Positions 1-11,621 of a DNA stretch of 64,000 nt are shown piece after piece. The DNA lies in contig JAVGWX010000007.1 in the NCBI GenBank assembly GCA_036924085.1, forward strand, positions 30,481,953-30,545,952, read 5' to 3'. This DNA is from Ariolimax columbianus. Its lineage: Eukaryota; Mollusca; Gastropoda; Stylommatophora; Arionidae. Under the pieces are notes generated by a model. The model was not told the origin of the DNA and did not search any database. It was given only the letters and a program-made list of their open reading frames with translations. The position numbers and the translations under genes are program-made. Positions within the stretch are counted from its first letter, which is position 1, and every line of letters starts with the position of its first letter.

Positions 1-195
1 GCAATCATTTTTTGAGTACCGAGTTAGCATTCCCTCTTTGATCCCTTCTCCTTAGCCAGTCTGCCCTGTTGCAGCCTGTTATCCAGGATCACCGTGTGGG
101 GGTGTAGAAGGGTCTTGGCAGCTCTGGTTCGCTGGCCTTGACCACTGCAGCTCATGCGCTGCTCAGCATATTGATCCCTTATACAGGTTTAGAAG
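1..195 (-). repeat. Dispersed repeat R1, copy 1, cut by window edge
   Basis: Read on the minus strand, this stretch matches two plus-strand copies at about 15545-15935 and 27828-28170. Shared landmarks are a block around CTGAGCAGCGCATGAGCTGC and a later block around GTGATCCTGGATAACAGGCTGC. The copy is incomplete because the window starts inside it. No coding motif is visible. The family is classified only by similarity between its three copies. Confidence 0.75.
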
Positions 196-376
196 ACTCT
201 GCAGAGTCTGTATATAACCAGTTTCATTTACATTACTTTGCTCTAAAAGCTATGCGCATCCATTTTATTCTTAAATGCATTCATTGTTTCTGCTTCCATT
301 ACCTCCTGTGGCAATGCATTCCAAGCATTCGCCACTCTCTGACTAAAAATATATTTTCTAATATCTATAAGTGGCA
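186..376 (-). mobile_element. CR1-like LINE, 3' end of the reverse transcriptase ORF
   Basis: The minus-strand frame reads IRKYIFSQRVANAWNALP followed by QEVMEAETMNAFKNKMD. This is the usual C-terminal end of CR1/L2-type reverse transcriptases (form: RKYFFSxRVVxxWNxLPxxVVxAxSxNxFKxxLD). Only about 60 codons remain, so this is a 5'-truncated relic. A second CR1 copy lies at 8185-8985. R1 abuts it on one side and LINE family B on the other, so several insertions meet here. Confidence 0.85.
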
Positions 377-377
377 G

Positions 378-778
378 AATTGGACATTAACAAACAAAGA
401 TAACAGAAACACCGTAACAACAGAGAAGAAATATCTGCGCAGAATACTTGGAGTAACAACAATGGATTAATCAGAAACGAAGATATTAAGAGACAAGTAA
501 TTACAACACCAGCGATATATATTATCAAGAGACAGCAAATCAAATAGTTCGGCACATGACACGTCAAACACTAGATAGTATCACTCAGAAAGCAATGCTA
601 TATAGTTACAATAGATACAAAGCCAATGACCGACCAGGCAAAAGATGGAAAGCAGAAACAACACCCATCAAAGCTCACCGTACATGAAACACAAACTATG
701 ACCTGGACAAGAAACGTCTGCAGAACCTCACCCCGAAGGGCACAAGCAGAAGAAGGAGCGAACAAAAAAGATTACTGA
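378..778 (+). mobile_element. LINE family B, 3' fragment
   Basis: The frame contains the block RNTVTTEKKYLRRILGVTTMD and then, across stops, residues resembling IKRQQIK, HMTRQTLDS and GRPGKRW. These match the C-terminal region downstream of the RT palm in LINE copy B at 9205-10128 (TTEMKCLRRILAVTRKD, IKRQQTKWFGHVTRQTLDS) and the copy at 47890-48515. The segment carries several stops and ends in an A/G-rich tail. It cannot encode a working protein. Confidence 0.8.
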
Positions 779-1732
779 GTATTCTTGTGTCTTTTTCACT
801 CTTTCCTATTTCTTCAAGACGTTTAGTCACTTTCTCATGCTAGAGTGCATTCAAGAATAGATTGGACGAACGAAGTCGTATTTAAATCAAGTAGAGTAGA
901 TTAAACTGGTTGTATACAGAATAGTCTTTTCTAAACCATTATAAAGAAGTCAAGTTAACTATGTCCAACCAGTTTTGATAGTATATCAATAAACACAAAA
1001 GAAATTATAAAGACATAAATAGATTGAAGCTACATCGCTGCTGGAGGTTTCAGATCGATAACACATAAAGGTAATTGCTCAGAGACCTCATCAAGAAAGA
1101 AGCAAAACAATGTAGCCACAAGTCCATCGTCTGGTACAACAATGGAGCGAATACAACTAACAAATTAGCACACAAAGAAGACATGATGTAAAATGAGAAG
1201 TTCGTCTATATTAAGAGCTCTGTTTTTGGTCTGTGTACAATCATACTGACAATCTTTTGTCTGGCCCACTATTTTTGATAACTGGCATGGCGTGTCTCGC
1301 TTTTCAATGGCACATCTTGTTATGGCAACGAACTTAAATCACTCGTTAAACATCATTTCTGTCTTTTTTTTAAATGCGATGTGTTAATTGTTTTCGGTCG
1401 TTTTTGTTACTAACAAAGACCTTGTGGTTGTAAAGTAGATATCGTTTTGTTTTTGTCATTGATGAGGTCACTAAGCCATTTTCTAGACGTGTTTCTATCG
1501 ACACAAAAGAAGTGTAAATAATTCAAGAGATTACACACTTTGAGATCCGCTGTGTTAGTATTTCGCGGTTTTAAGTATCTAGGTCACCCAGATTCTGTGA
1601 ATACTCCGTCCAACTTTTCACTTTTGAATTAGCCAGCGAGTGGCAACGACAAATCTATAATTATAGATGGGTTTACTCTCTTTACTGTTACGGGACGTTG
1701 CATGCATAGTAAGATAAAAGTAACCCATAGCA
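779..1732. other. No recognised feature
   Basis: AT-rich sequence without a convincing ORF, tandem repeat or RNA gene. No segment matches another part of the window by eye. Confidence 0.5.
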
Positions 1733-1955
1733 TTACTGCCGTATGGGTGTGAGGTGTTAGCGATCTCACATTTCAAAGGCTCGGCTATACGAGGAAGGTA
1801 GCCATCTCCTCTCCCTCGCCGCTTTTACTTCCCTAGATCGACCCGGGCGCCATTGCGGTCGGAAAAAACATTTCCGCCTCAACTGGGGAATGAACCCAGG
1901 ACCACTCAGATCCGAAACCAAGGCGCTAACAACAGTGCTACATGCATAGCTTGTT
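1733..1955 (-). mobile_element. tRNA-derived SINE family S2, copy 1
   Basis: On the minus strand a tRNA-like head reads TGTTAGCGCCTTGG, then a B-box-like GGGTTCATTCCCC (one mismatch to GGTTCRANYCC), then a body with CGACCCGGG and CTCGCCGC. The same head and body recur at 44405-44665 (minus), and the head alone at 30762-30845 (plus). The B box near the head and the shared body are what define a SINE. No 3' tail or target-site duplication was identified. Confidence 0.75.
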
Positions 1956-2224
1956 TATCAATTCGTCTTACAAGAACGAAGCTAAGGGGTTCGGTCTTCT
2001 TGTGGAATGTGATGTCGATTTTTCATTAGTTGCGAGAAGAAAATATTTGCATTTTGCTTTCAATTCCATACCTTCTTAACAGGTGGTAGATAGTCGCTTA
2101 TGCGATAAAGGCCCGTTGCATCAGCGGCCCATGATTACGATGAGTCGCCGAGTATCAGGCTGCATGCAGAAATGATGATGTCTTTCCGATTTGACCTAAC
2201 CAGGTGGGGCATGGACGGCCATGG

Positions 2225-2390
2225 TGGATTTATTTCTTCTTCTCTTTTCTTCTTCATCTTCTTCTTTTTCATCTTTTTCTTTTCTCTTCTTTTTCTTCTC
2301 CTTATTTTCCGTCCTCTTCTTCTTTTTCATCTCCCTCTTCATTTGCTTCTTCTTCAACTTCTTCTTTACTCTTTTACTGTTTTGCCTTTC
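2225..2390. repeat. Imperfect TTC/TTTC polypyrimidine microsatellite
   Basis: A run dominated by TTC, TTTTC and CTTC triplets on the plus strand. It produces overlapping Phe/Ser-rich frames on plus and Lys/Glu-rich frames on minus, which are artefacts. The strand asymmetry resembles the AAG tails that follow LINE copies elsewhere in the window, but no LINE end is recognisable beside it. Confidence 0.9.
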
Positions 2391-2404
2391 AGCGTCGGGT
2401 ACTG

Positions 2405-3600
<1,196 letters not shown>

Positions 3601-4090
3601 ATTAATCAATTAATCCATTCATCCATATTGTCCTGTTAGAGGAGTACTTTGAAGTATACATCACAGCTCATTTTAATAGCTTGCTCTAACTTTCATTTTG
3701 TTTATGAATTTAAACATCCGCGTCCTACCTTAAAAATCCTACCACGAGCAAGTACAGACTAAGCCCGCCCCTTATTCGTCAGTTACGCCACTGCCAACTT
3801 CCCAGCACACTATTATGTTTCGACCTCACTTCAACCGCAGACCCCCATTGACCTAGATCTAGCAGCTTATCCTGACAGCTAACTGGACTTCTTCTGCGTA
3901 CGTGCACAGTCGTCTCGTGTTCTATGTGTTAATTAATGCATATGGCATGCTGTATTGTGTGAGGAGTGGGGAATAGCTTATTACATTGTGGGTATAGACA
4001 TACTCTATTACATTATTGCTTTAAGTATTTGCTTTTCTATAATAACCTTTGACTATATTTCGTCAATTTTTTATTATGAAAACTGTTGCA
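3601..4090. other. No recognised feature
   Basis: No ORF with family support and no repeat matched within the window. A short frame at 3955-4218 runs into repeat R2 and has no recognisable domain. Confidence 0.4.
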
Positions 4091-4470
4091 CTCTTGCCGT
4101 TGTTCGCCTAGTTCTTAGTCGAACTGTACTTCTAGGGTGGCAGATGCCCCTGTGCAGGTCCCAGCTCTGGTATGAGCTGGATGTAGCCCGAAGAAAGATT
4201 TCCTGTTTAGCGGGCTAGGCTCGAGCAGCTTTATACTCCGTTGCGTTGGAACAATCGCTTACGGATGGTGGTTAACTAATATGCGAGTTCATCTTAATAT
4301 AGCAAATAGTAAAGCAAAGTAGACCCGCAGCCTGTTAGGCGCCATCAATGCTGCTTTAAACAAACCCCCTAAACATGGCCGGTGTTATACCATGTCACAC
4401 AGTTAGTCGCCTCTTACGATATGCTCTATGTGAGGCAGTGGTGCTATTCGTGTCCATTTCATACATGTGG
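4091..4470 (+). repeat. Dispersed repeat R2, copy 1
   Basis: Matches copies at about 60420-60760 (plus) and 36222-36488 (minus). Landmarks in order are CTAGTTCTTAGTCGAACTGT, AGATGCCCCTGTGCAGGTC, GAGCTGGATGTAGCC, GCTCGAGCAGC, then AGACCCGCAGCCTGTTAGGC with CCATCAATGCTGC, and TTATACCATGTCACACAGTT. No protein motif is visible. The element is probably non-autonomous. The AGACCCGCAGCC segment is also found in SINE-like sequences near 10380 and 35833. Confidence 0.8.
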
Positions 4471-4635
4471 TAGTCTAAGCTTAGCTGAGTAGTTTGCTTT
4501 TATACAGAGTTACAACATGTATCAACACTACTTCACACAGTAAATAACACAGTAAACACTATCCAACAAAAAATGATTTAATTTAATAACATGTATATTA
4601 ACAAAAAGCAAAGTACATCTAAAGTGAATAATCAT

Positions 4636-4664
4636 TATATATATACATATATATATATATATTG
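4636..4664. repeat. TA dinucleotide microsatellite
   Basis: A short interrupted (TA)n run inside AT-rich sequence. Confidence 0.85.
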
Positions 4665-4808
4665 TACTACAAAAGGAGGTTGTTAAGCACTAGCTTTTGA
4701 TGTTTCCCCAAACTACATAATCCAGAATCTTGCCGCTTCACTCCTTTATTTGCACATTCAATACACAATCAAAAACTCGTCTTCACGATCGGGTTACGTA
4801 CTCTGTTG

Positions 4809-5000
4809 TTCTGTGTATTCACATATCATCAAATCATTTTCAATCAGGCGATCTGTGCATTTATATGTAATTAGATCACGTCAATAAAATCGGATTACGT
4901 ACTCACCTGTGATCTCGTGCTCAGTCGATGTGTGCATTCACATGTAATCAGATCACTTTCAATCAGGCGATCTGTGCATTCACATGCAATCAGTTCACAC
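4809..5000. repeat. Degenerate ~42-bp tandem repeat
   Basis: About four diverged copies of a unit containing TCTGTGCATTCACATG, AATCAGATCA and TTTCAATCAGGCGA. The frame at 4928-5143 is built from this repeat and has no recognisable family. Confidence 0.7.
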
Positions 5001-5286
5001 AGTGTCCTACACACACGACACACATTCAGATCTTGTACTGTTCACAGTGTGTCCAACATAAACACCTATTGAGCGACTGGCCAAAACTCAAGATGTATGA
5101 AGGTGCAGTAACCCTGAAAATTCACTCACTCTCATGCTTCTAACAGCCTCTTAGCCTTCTCCTAGCCAGTCCGCTCAGTTCATCCAGTGGCCTTCTATTG
5201 GTTGTCTTACTCCAATTTGGAACTACCCTCAACTAATTCTTATTGGAGGACTATCCCCGAATCCATGTCACTGGAACTGTCGATCG

Positions 5287-6130
5287 ACAAGCAAGTTAGT
5301 CTAACGACTGCGCGACGATTAACTCGACGGACAAGCAAGTTAGTCTGAAGGATGTATAAAGATTATCTCCATCAACAAGCAAGTTAGTCTAATGGCTGCA
5401 TGAAGATTAACTCGACGGACAAGCAAACAAGTTAATCTATAGGTTGCATGAAGATTAACTCGACGTACAGGCAAGTTAGTCTAAAGGCTGTATGAAGATT
5501 AACTCGACGGACAAGCAAGTTAGTATAAAGACTACATGAAGATTAACTATACGGAGAAGCAAGTTAGCCTAAAGGATGTATGAAGATTAACTCGACGGAC
5601 AATCAAGTTAGTCTAAAGACTACATGAAGATTAACTATACGGAGAAGCAAGTTAGCGTAAAGGCTGTATGAAGATTAACTCTACGGAGAAGCAAGTTAGC
5701 GTAAAGGCTACATGAAGTTTAAATGGCGGACAAGCAAGTTAGTCTAAAGGCTGCATGAAGATTAACTCGACCGACAAGCAAACAAGTTAATCTATAGGCT
5801 GCATGAAGATTAACTCGACGGACAAGCAAGTTAGTATAAAGACTACATGAAGATTAACTATAAGGAGATGCAAGTTAGCCTAAAGGTTGTATGAAGATTA
5901 ACTCGACGGACAAGCAAGTTAGTCTAAAGACTACACGAAGATTAACTCTACGGACAAGCAAGTTAGTCTAAAGACCGCATGGAGATTAACTCTACGGACA
6001 AGCAAGTTAGTCTAAAGACCGCATGGAGATTAACCCGACGGATAATCAAGTTAGCTTAAAGACTGCATGAAAATCAACTCGACGGACAAGCTGGCTAGCC
6101 TAAAGACTGCATGAAGATTAACTCGACGGT
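5287..6130. repeat. 44-bp minisatellite, about 19 copies
   Basis: Unit consensus starts ACAAGCAAGTTAGTCTAAAG and continues GCTGCATGAAGATTAACTCG ACGG. Units differ by substitutions, and some carry a 4-bp insertion (CAAACAAG in place of CAAG). Variants such as CTACGGAGAAG are shared by neighbouring units, which suggests amplification of multi-unit blocks. The sequence past the right edge (6130-6250) keeps fragments of the unit. Confidence 0.95.
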
Positions 6131-6944
6131 CATTGGTTACACGAGGACAACAATCGATTCGTACGAGGATACTCAATAACACGAGTACAAGTTTGATTGC
6201 TTCATGACTGCATCAGGACGTATTCATTGATGAGTGATGACCTAAGGGTGAATCAATATTTCTGTGTTGAGACATAATATATAGCGCAAGGGAAACCAGA
6301 TGAGATGCTTTAATGGCATTGGCTGCGTGTGGGTACACTCAATGACCCACGACTACTACCAAAGTAAAAATTCAATAGCCCAAGAGTTGAATTGCGACAG
6401 CCTCAGTGGTCCTAGAACTGACTAAGAACAAGTTTTAATTATATTGGTGGCATATGTACCCATCTGATGGCACAAGCATTGCATTTGGACAATCTCAGCA
6501 ATCCAAGGACCGCATGAGAAGTCTTTATTGATTTTGGATAGACATGGACCAATTCTATGACCAAGTCGCATACCGACAATCTCAGTAGCCGACGGATCAC
6601 ACGAGAATCATCTTTAATGACATTGGATGCATGCAGACAATTTCAAAGGCCAGTCGCAGTTGAACAACCTAGATGTCTCGAGAATCGCATGATAACATGC
6701 TCTTGGACAGTTACGAAATTACGAGTTCTTCCCTCTTGGCAGATTGTTTCTGGTAATCGGGTTATGTGGGGGACTCACATTCAAGTTGTCTTCCCTATCA
6801 CAAAAGTGTCATATGACGTAACCAGATTATCTACACCAGTGCTCTACAACATGGGCGCTACCGCCCATTAGTTGGCCATGTCCAGGTTGGCCGTAGTAGA
6901 ATAATTATATGCTATATTAAAAACACAGGTTAAGTCAGGTCAGG
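6131..6944. other. Decayed repeat-like stretch, no recognised gene
   Basis: Phrases such as GACAATCTCAG, GCATGAGAAG/CACACGAGAATC and TTTAATGACATTGG return at roughly 90-110 bp spacing between about 6290 and 6680, which suggests a very old tandem array. A 104-residue frame at 6557-6871 overlaps this and has no recognisable domain, so I do not call it a gene. Confidence 0.35.
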
Positions 6945-7175
6945 TCATCCCGTAACCGGTGAGGTCGCTGGGGCATACATGAAGACATCCTCACACACCA
7001 CGTCGCCCTTCTCTGTCAGCGGTCGCCGCCTGTGTCTCTTCTGGTCGGAGATTGGTCCATTCTTTCGCGTTGTCTTCCCACCTCTTCCCGGGACGGCCTC
7101 CGTGTCGTCCGCCCTGCACCTCCCCGAAACACAACCTGCGGAAATTATCGCGGAATTCCAGCATACCAACAACTG
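6945..7175 (-). mobile_element. LINE family A, C-terminal fragment
   Basis: The minus strand reads QGGRHGGRPGKRWEDNAKEW followed by TNLRPEETQAATADREG. This is the standard tail downstream of the RT domain in many invertebrate LINEs (form: QGxRRRGRPxKRWEDNIKEWTxL....AADRExWR). The longer copy at 61855-63085 carries the RT domain of the same type with the related block QGKRRRGLSRG. The reading frame shifts once near the end of the fragment. It is a 5'-truncated relic. Confidence 0.85.
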
Positions 7176-7339
7176 ACAATTTTGAGATCCTGTGTTTTTT
7201 CCCGTGGCAGCATATGACTTTAAAATATGGACAAATACCCAAACCTCGAGTCTTTCGAGTCAACATTTTATAAAAAGGTCTCCAGAATGCCGTGGACCAA
7301 AAACGAATAAAAATGCAGTAATTAAACAAGAGTTAGGAA

Positions 7340-7600
7340 TAGAGGTGAACTGATTCATAGATTGCATAATGAACAGAAAATTGGAATACTTTGGCCACAT
7401 CAAAGGGAGATTGGTAATTGGAAGTTATGGTGCAGGGCAAGAGATGCAGAGGCAGACCAGGTAGGCGCGATGACATGTCAAGGAATGCATGGGCATGACT
7501 CTGGAGTAGACTGGAGATTAGACAAGAGATCGAATTTTTTCTAGACGGGTTATGATTGGAGCAACGTTCTGCAAGGGACATACTTTATGACTATTAAAAT
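7340..7600 (+). mobile_element. LINE family C, C-terminal fragment
   Basis: Across frames the plus strand reads LIHRLHNEQK, KLEYFGHIKGR, MQRQTR, then a terminal part resembling YDWSNVLQGTYFM. The same order of blocks is clearer in copies at 29330-29790 (GHIKGIDGLEKAVLEGIVPG, GRPRRRW, VTFCQGQA), 30250-30720 and 47445-47830. It has multiple frameshifts and is not functional. Confidence 0.7.
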
Positions 7601-8184
7601 ATCCAAAATACACAAACTCAGTTGGCGATTGCGTAATTTTCTTCAATTTAGATTTTAGTGTACGGTAAGGGAAATATCCCTCCCGAAAGTTGTAAAAAAT
7701 GGCGACAGGTATAAATAGATTGAGGAGCCCTGATCTACACTGAGTCCATACTGGGTTGGCATTACAGCGCTCTTATGTTTGTGAAGTTGATCGTAACAGT
7801 TGAAGTGAATACGTGGAAATCCCGAGTGCAGATAATTACTTGTGTTATAATCGTTGTCGCGAAAAAGCATTCTGCTGAGTTGATAACTTGGAATAATTGC
7901 TGTCGTAACGAATTTAAAGTCTCTCTTTTTATGTCCTTCGATATAATAAAGAATATGGTTTTGGTCACCCTGGCTGTATTGCAGTGGAAGGCCTCTTGGC
8001 ATGATTTTCTCTACGGGGATTATAATGTCGTTAACCAATTCGCTAGCATGGCTGCTGTAAGATAGCATATTTCCACGTTTCGAACGTGATGCGGGATTTC
8101 TTGGTCATTATGTTGCACATGACCCTTTTATACCCTGACGCAAGTTATATCCTATAAAACTAAAACACTTCCCCACACTGGCTT
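7601..8184. other. Unrecognised region with a 137-codon minus-strand frame
   Basis: The minus-strand frame 7655-8068 runs 137 codons without a stop and holds PRGLPLQYSQGDQNHILYYI in its first third. I recognise no domain, signal peptide or splice signals. The length alone is weak evidence in sequence of this composition. It could be a fragment of an unknown mobile element, a host exon or chance. Confidence 0.25.
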
Positions 8185-8985
8185 AGAAGACTATGTAGAG
8201 TCTGAATACAATTTCTTCTACTACACTACGATTACGATGTGCATCCAATCTTTCTTGAATTCATTAACTGACCCTGCCTCCACTATTTCCTGTGCCAATG
8301 CATTCCAAGCTAGAAATAATATTTCATACTATCTAATATGGGCCTTACTTTTATTAATTTGTAGCTGTACCCTTTTGTCCTTGTTGTACTTTGAAAAAAC
8401 ATGTTATAGTCTAATTTATCCCTTTTTTAATTATATTGTACACTTATATAATTCCTCGAATTTGTGTCTTTTGTGGACACTGTAGGCCGGTTTTTCTGCG
8501 TCTTTCTTCACAACTATAATTCCGGAATCCCACTATCAGTTTTATCCCTCTTCTTAGCATCCTGTACAACATGTTTATATTATCTCTGCGATAAGAGCTC
8601 CACACATGAACACAGTACTCCAATCTAGGTCTAACTAATGATTTATACAGTGTGACTATCACTTCCTTGCTCCTATGTTTAATATTTTTTTTATCATAGC
8701 TAACATTGCATTTGTCTTTTTCGCTGCTACCTGGACTTGCTCGCTCACCTTACCTGTGTGATCTATTATAACCTGGACTTGCTCACCCACCTTACCTGTG
8801 TGATCTATTATAACCTGGACTTGCTCACTCACCTTACCTGTGTGATCTATTATAACCTGGACTTGCTCACTCACCTTACCTGTGTGATCTATTATAACCT
8901 GGACTTGCTCACTCACCTTACCTGTGTGATCTATTATAACCACTAGTTCCCTACTTGTCCTGTCAGTTATACAGAATCACTGATC
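8185..8985 (-). mobile_element. CR1-like LINE, RT C-terminal half with internal repeat expansion
   Basis: In minus-strand order: TSRELVVIIDHTGKV, five tandem copies of the 14-residue block VIIDHTGKVSEQVQ, AAKKTNAMLAMIKK, then after a one-base slip in an A-run VTLYKSLVRPRLEYCVHVWS and GIKLIVGFRNYSCEERR, and near the end AWNALAQEIVEAGSVNEFKK. This order is the usual CR1/L2 RT tail (...DLGVIVDxxLKFSEQ..AAKKANxMLGMIKR...VTLYKSLVRPxLEYCVQVWSP...). A normal copy would have the VIIDHTGK block once. The element lacks the catalytic palm and is a dead 5'-truncated copy. Confidence 0.92.
8731..8941 (-). repeat. 42-bp tandem repeat, 5 copies, inside the CR1 ORF
   Basis: Unit on the plus strand is ACCTGGACTTGCTCACTCAC followed by CTTACCTGTGTGATCTATTA TA. 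Copies are nearly identical, with one or two substitutions. Because 42 is 14 codons, the CR1 frame stays open across all copies. The near-identity of the units, against the decay of the flanking LINE, suggests a recent expansion. Confidence 0.95.
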
Positions 8986-9204
8986 TCGAAGTTATGATTT
9001 CACAAAAAACTATTTCAAACGGTTCTCAAGCAATGTTTCTGTTGAAGCCGCTTTAATATATATTGATGTACTTATGCTTGCCCGCAAAGAATCAATATAA
9101 TTTAGCCCACTGTTAAAAACACTAAAAGTATAATTATGTAAAAGTCTTATATGAATAGCCAATGTACAGTAAGAACAAACGCAGAATATTCCGAATAATG
9201 ACAT

Positions 9205-10128
9205 ATTAGGACCGGTGTACGGCAAGATTGTGTACTATCCGTTTTACTGTTTATCATATATATAGACGCAATATGTAAAAAAAAAAAATCCAACATTGGT
9301 GAGAGAAACAACCTCAGTGATCCCTTAAATGAACTTCTCTTTGCTGATGACCAAGAAATAATAGCAACTTCAGAAAAACAACTTCAGGAACATATAAACA
9401 ATATTAACGAGGCCTGTACAATTTACGGTTTGAAAATCAACATTGGAAAAACCGAAGTTATTACGATTGCATGAAAAGAAACAAAAACAAATATATTTGT
9501 ACAAAATCAACTAGAAAAACAGGTGAACAATTTTACGTACATTGGTAACATAATCTCAACAGATGGCAAAGGAAACAGTGAAATCCAATACAGATATAAA
9601 AAAGCAAGTTAAATCATTCGGCAAATGTCCCCGATATTATAATGTAACACGTGACAATGGATACAAAAAGAACGCTATACAACACACTATCCCTACCCAC
9701 ATTGAGATGTCGTGCCAAAATTGAACATTGACAGGCAGAGATAAAAGAAACACTGTAACAACAGAGATGAAATGCCTTCGCAGAATTCTTGCAGTAACAA
9801 GAAAGGATAGAATCAGAAACGAAGATATTAGGACACACGTGGATACAACACACGTGCTAGACCGCATCAAGAGACAGCAAACCAAATGGTTTGGCCACGT
9901 GACACGTCAAACACTAGATAGTATCCATCAGAACGCAATGCCATACAGATACAATGGATATAAAGCCAAAGGTCGACCACGCCAACGATAGATATCAGAA
10001 ATAACAGATGCAGTAAAGCTCTCCGTGTACGAAGCACATACTAGGACCCGGTTAAGAATACTCATAATAATCTGACGCCGAAAGGCACAAGCAGGAAACA
10101 AGCGAAGAGAATCAGAAGAAGAAGAAGA
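9205..10128 (+). mobile_element. LINE family B, RT palm to 3' end
   Basis: The frame starts with TGVRQDCVLSVLLF, a mutated RT motif B (usual form VRQGCVLSPLLF). FADD, the catalytic motif C, follows at 9340-9351 inside NELLFADDQEIIATSEKQLQ, then GLKINIGKTEV, an in-frame stop at 9472-9474, NNFTYIGNIISTDG, another stop, and in a shifted frame TTEMKCLRRILAVTRKD, IKRQQTKWFGHVTRQTLDS and YKAKGRPRQR. Motifs A and upstream domains are absent. It ends in an AAG-rich tail near 10110. It is a 5'-truncated, frameshifted pseudogene of a non-LTR retrotransposon. Confidence 0.92.
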
Positions 10129-10529
10129 CCGACTGTTTATGCTGGTGTCGGTGTTTCAGATACGAGATGTCATAAAGCAGTCAATTCCATTGTATGTAGG
10201 ATTCATATCCAGGCGAGGATAATCGGAAGGAAGAAAACACCAAAGAACAACGAAGTAACCAGTACAAATGGAAAACAACACGTGTCAATGAACAAAGTGT
10301 AAGTCGTCGACTAGTGTGAATTTCAGGCAAATCCGTGGCCTAGCGGCATCCATAATGAGCTAAAGCACAAGAACGATGTAGACCCGCAGCCGGCAGGGTG
10401 CCATCTTTGCCACTCTATATCGTGTTGTATTTTCACGGCCTAGTTCACAAACTGAACTTCACGAGATTGAAGCCCTTCGCCCTATCTGCAGGCAGCGTCG
10501 GTTTTGATGTGACTGAAATTTAGACACGA
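10129..10529. other. Mostly unrecognised; short SINE/R2-like core near 10380
   Basis: The only recognisable piece is about 10378-10417 (GTAGACCCGCAGCCGGCAGG then TGCCATCTTTGCC), which matches the shared core in R2 copies and in the S1 SINE at 35833. Nothing else supports a gene. Confidence 0.5.
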
Positions 10530-10925
10530 CTAGAATGTACCAGAACACGGCCTAAGAGAGATGGCCATACTAACTCTTGCGGTTATGGAATTGGTACGAC
10601 ACAAGGCGAAAGATGTAATTCCCCTTCGCTGCCTTGCGGGATACCTGTTTACGGGAAAGGCTTCAGGCGTACACCCGGGGGGAAAAATCTGCATCCTGTG
10701 CTATCACCAGTCGTCTCGCTAAAATCTTGCCACTGGCCAAGGGTATCTCAAGACCAGAGAGTGAGATTGACAAAAGGTGCAGCTTCCTCTTCACTTTATT
10801 CCAAATCAGCGCGTAAGTCACCAATTTCAACGGACACAGCAAGAGAAAAGATTGTCCTCAGGTCTGAACAAAGAATGTGGTCTTCATCACTTGTGATGGA
10901 AGAACATAATCATCATAATATAGAA
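10530..10925 (+). repeat. Dispersed repeat R3, copy 1
   Basis: Matches 49155-49855 over its last 370 bp and, less well, 57235-57510. Landmarks: TGTTTACGGGAAAGGCTTC, AAATCTGCATCCTGTGCTAT, CCAGTCGTCTCG, CTTGCCACTGGC, GACAAAAGGYGCAG, AGCGGACACAGCAAGAGA-like text, and a terminal hairpin CATCAC-TT-GTGATG at 10885-10898. No inverted terminal repeat or protein motif. The hairpin close to the end could point to a Helitron-like origin. Confidence 0.75.
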
Positions 10926-11127
10926 TAATCCCTGCTATTTTGTTGGTAACCTATTTATGGGAAATTTTTCGGAAGCAAATCGTTAGGAACAAGCAGAACA
11001 GTACGAAATAGGGACAGACTCAAGTCTGTCTCACTTTAATCTAACCAAACACAAGTTACAGCATCAGACGAAACAAAAATAAACTCTGCTAGAAAAGGAA
11101 GAAACCTCATAGTGCAATCGTCTGCCA

Positions 11128-11193
11128 GTGGTCTCGAGGTACGGTGTTCGCCTCGGGTGCTGGAGGTTGCGGGTTCAAATCCCGGTGGAGACA
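11128..11193 (+). mobile_element. tRNA-like head of SINE family S1, copy 1
   Basis: The A-box-like TGGTCTCGAGG (one mismatch to TRGYNNARNNG) and a perfect B box GGTTCAAATCC at 11172-11182 are spaced as in tRNA genes. The same head recurs at 58415-58482 (plus) and 35880-35955 (minus). Stems are not good enough for a functional tRNA. It is a SINE-type pol III head. Confidence 0.85.
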
Positions 11194-11620
11194 AACAAAA
11201 TATGCTCATTTGATTATTCTAGGGATTCTCGCCCCACAGAGAATATGTCGCAAAAAAGGGGAATATGTGGCCATAACAACAAATCTTGGTTATGTGGTAA
11301 GCAGAGCGACTCAGATTATGAAACAAAGGAGGTGACACCTCCCCACGACATCTAACAACAAAAGTGCACTGAAGATAGATAGAAAGATAGATTTTAATTT
11401 ATTTCATAATTGGTTGTCCCACTTTTTCATGTCTACATCTGGTAACCCTACGTGTATGCCGTTGGGTAATTGCGCATAGTAACAGCAACCCAACTGACCA
11501 AAATGCGCTGTGTTCTCTTATAAAGATTTCTTCTTGTTAGGAAATACTTGATAGCCTAGTAATAATCTTTCACTTTTCGCCCTGAAAAGAACGTTTTGTT
11601 ACATTGTGCTGTAGTTTGCA
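11194..11620. other. No recognised gene; probable SINE body then unique sequence
   Basis: The first 150 bp may be the body of the S1 SINE, since no clear boundary is seen. The remainder has no repeat match or supported ORF. Confidence 0.35.
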
Positions 11621-11621
11621 G

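Noticed and set aside
7655..8068. Host exon on the minus strand (137 codons)
   Set aside because: No motif or copy to support it; kept only as an unrecognised frame.
11128..11193. Functional tRNA gene
   Set aside because: A and B boxes are present but the stems pair poorly and the same head recurs with SINE context at 35880 and 58415.
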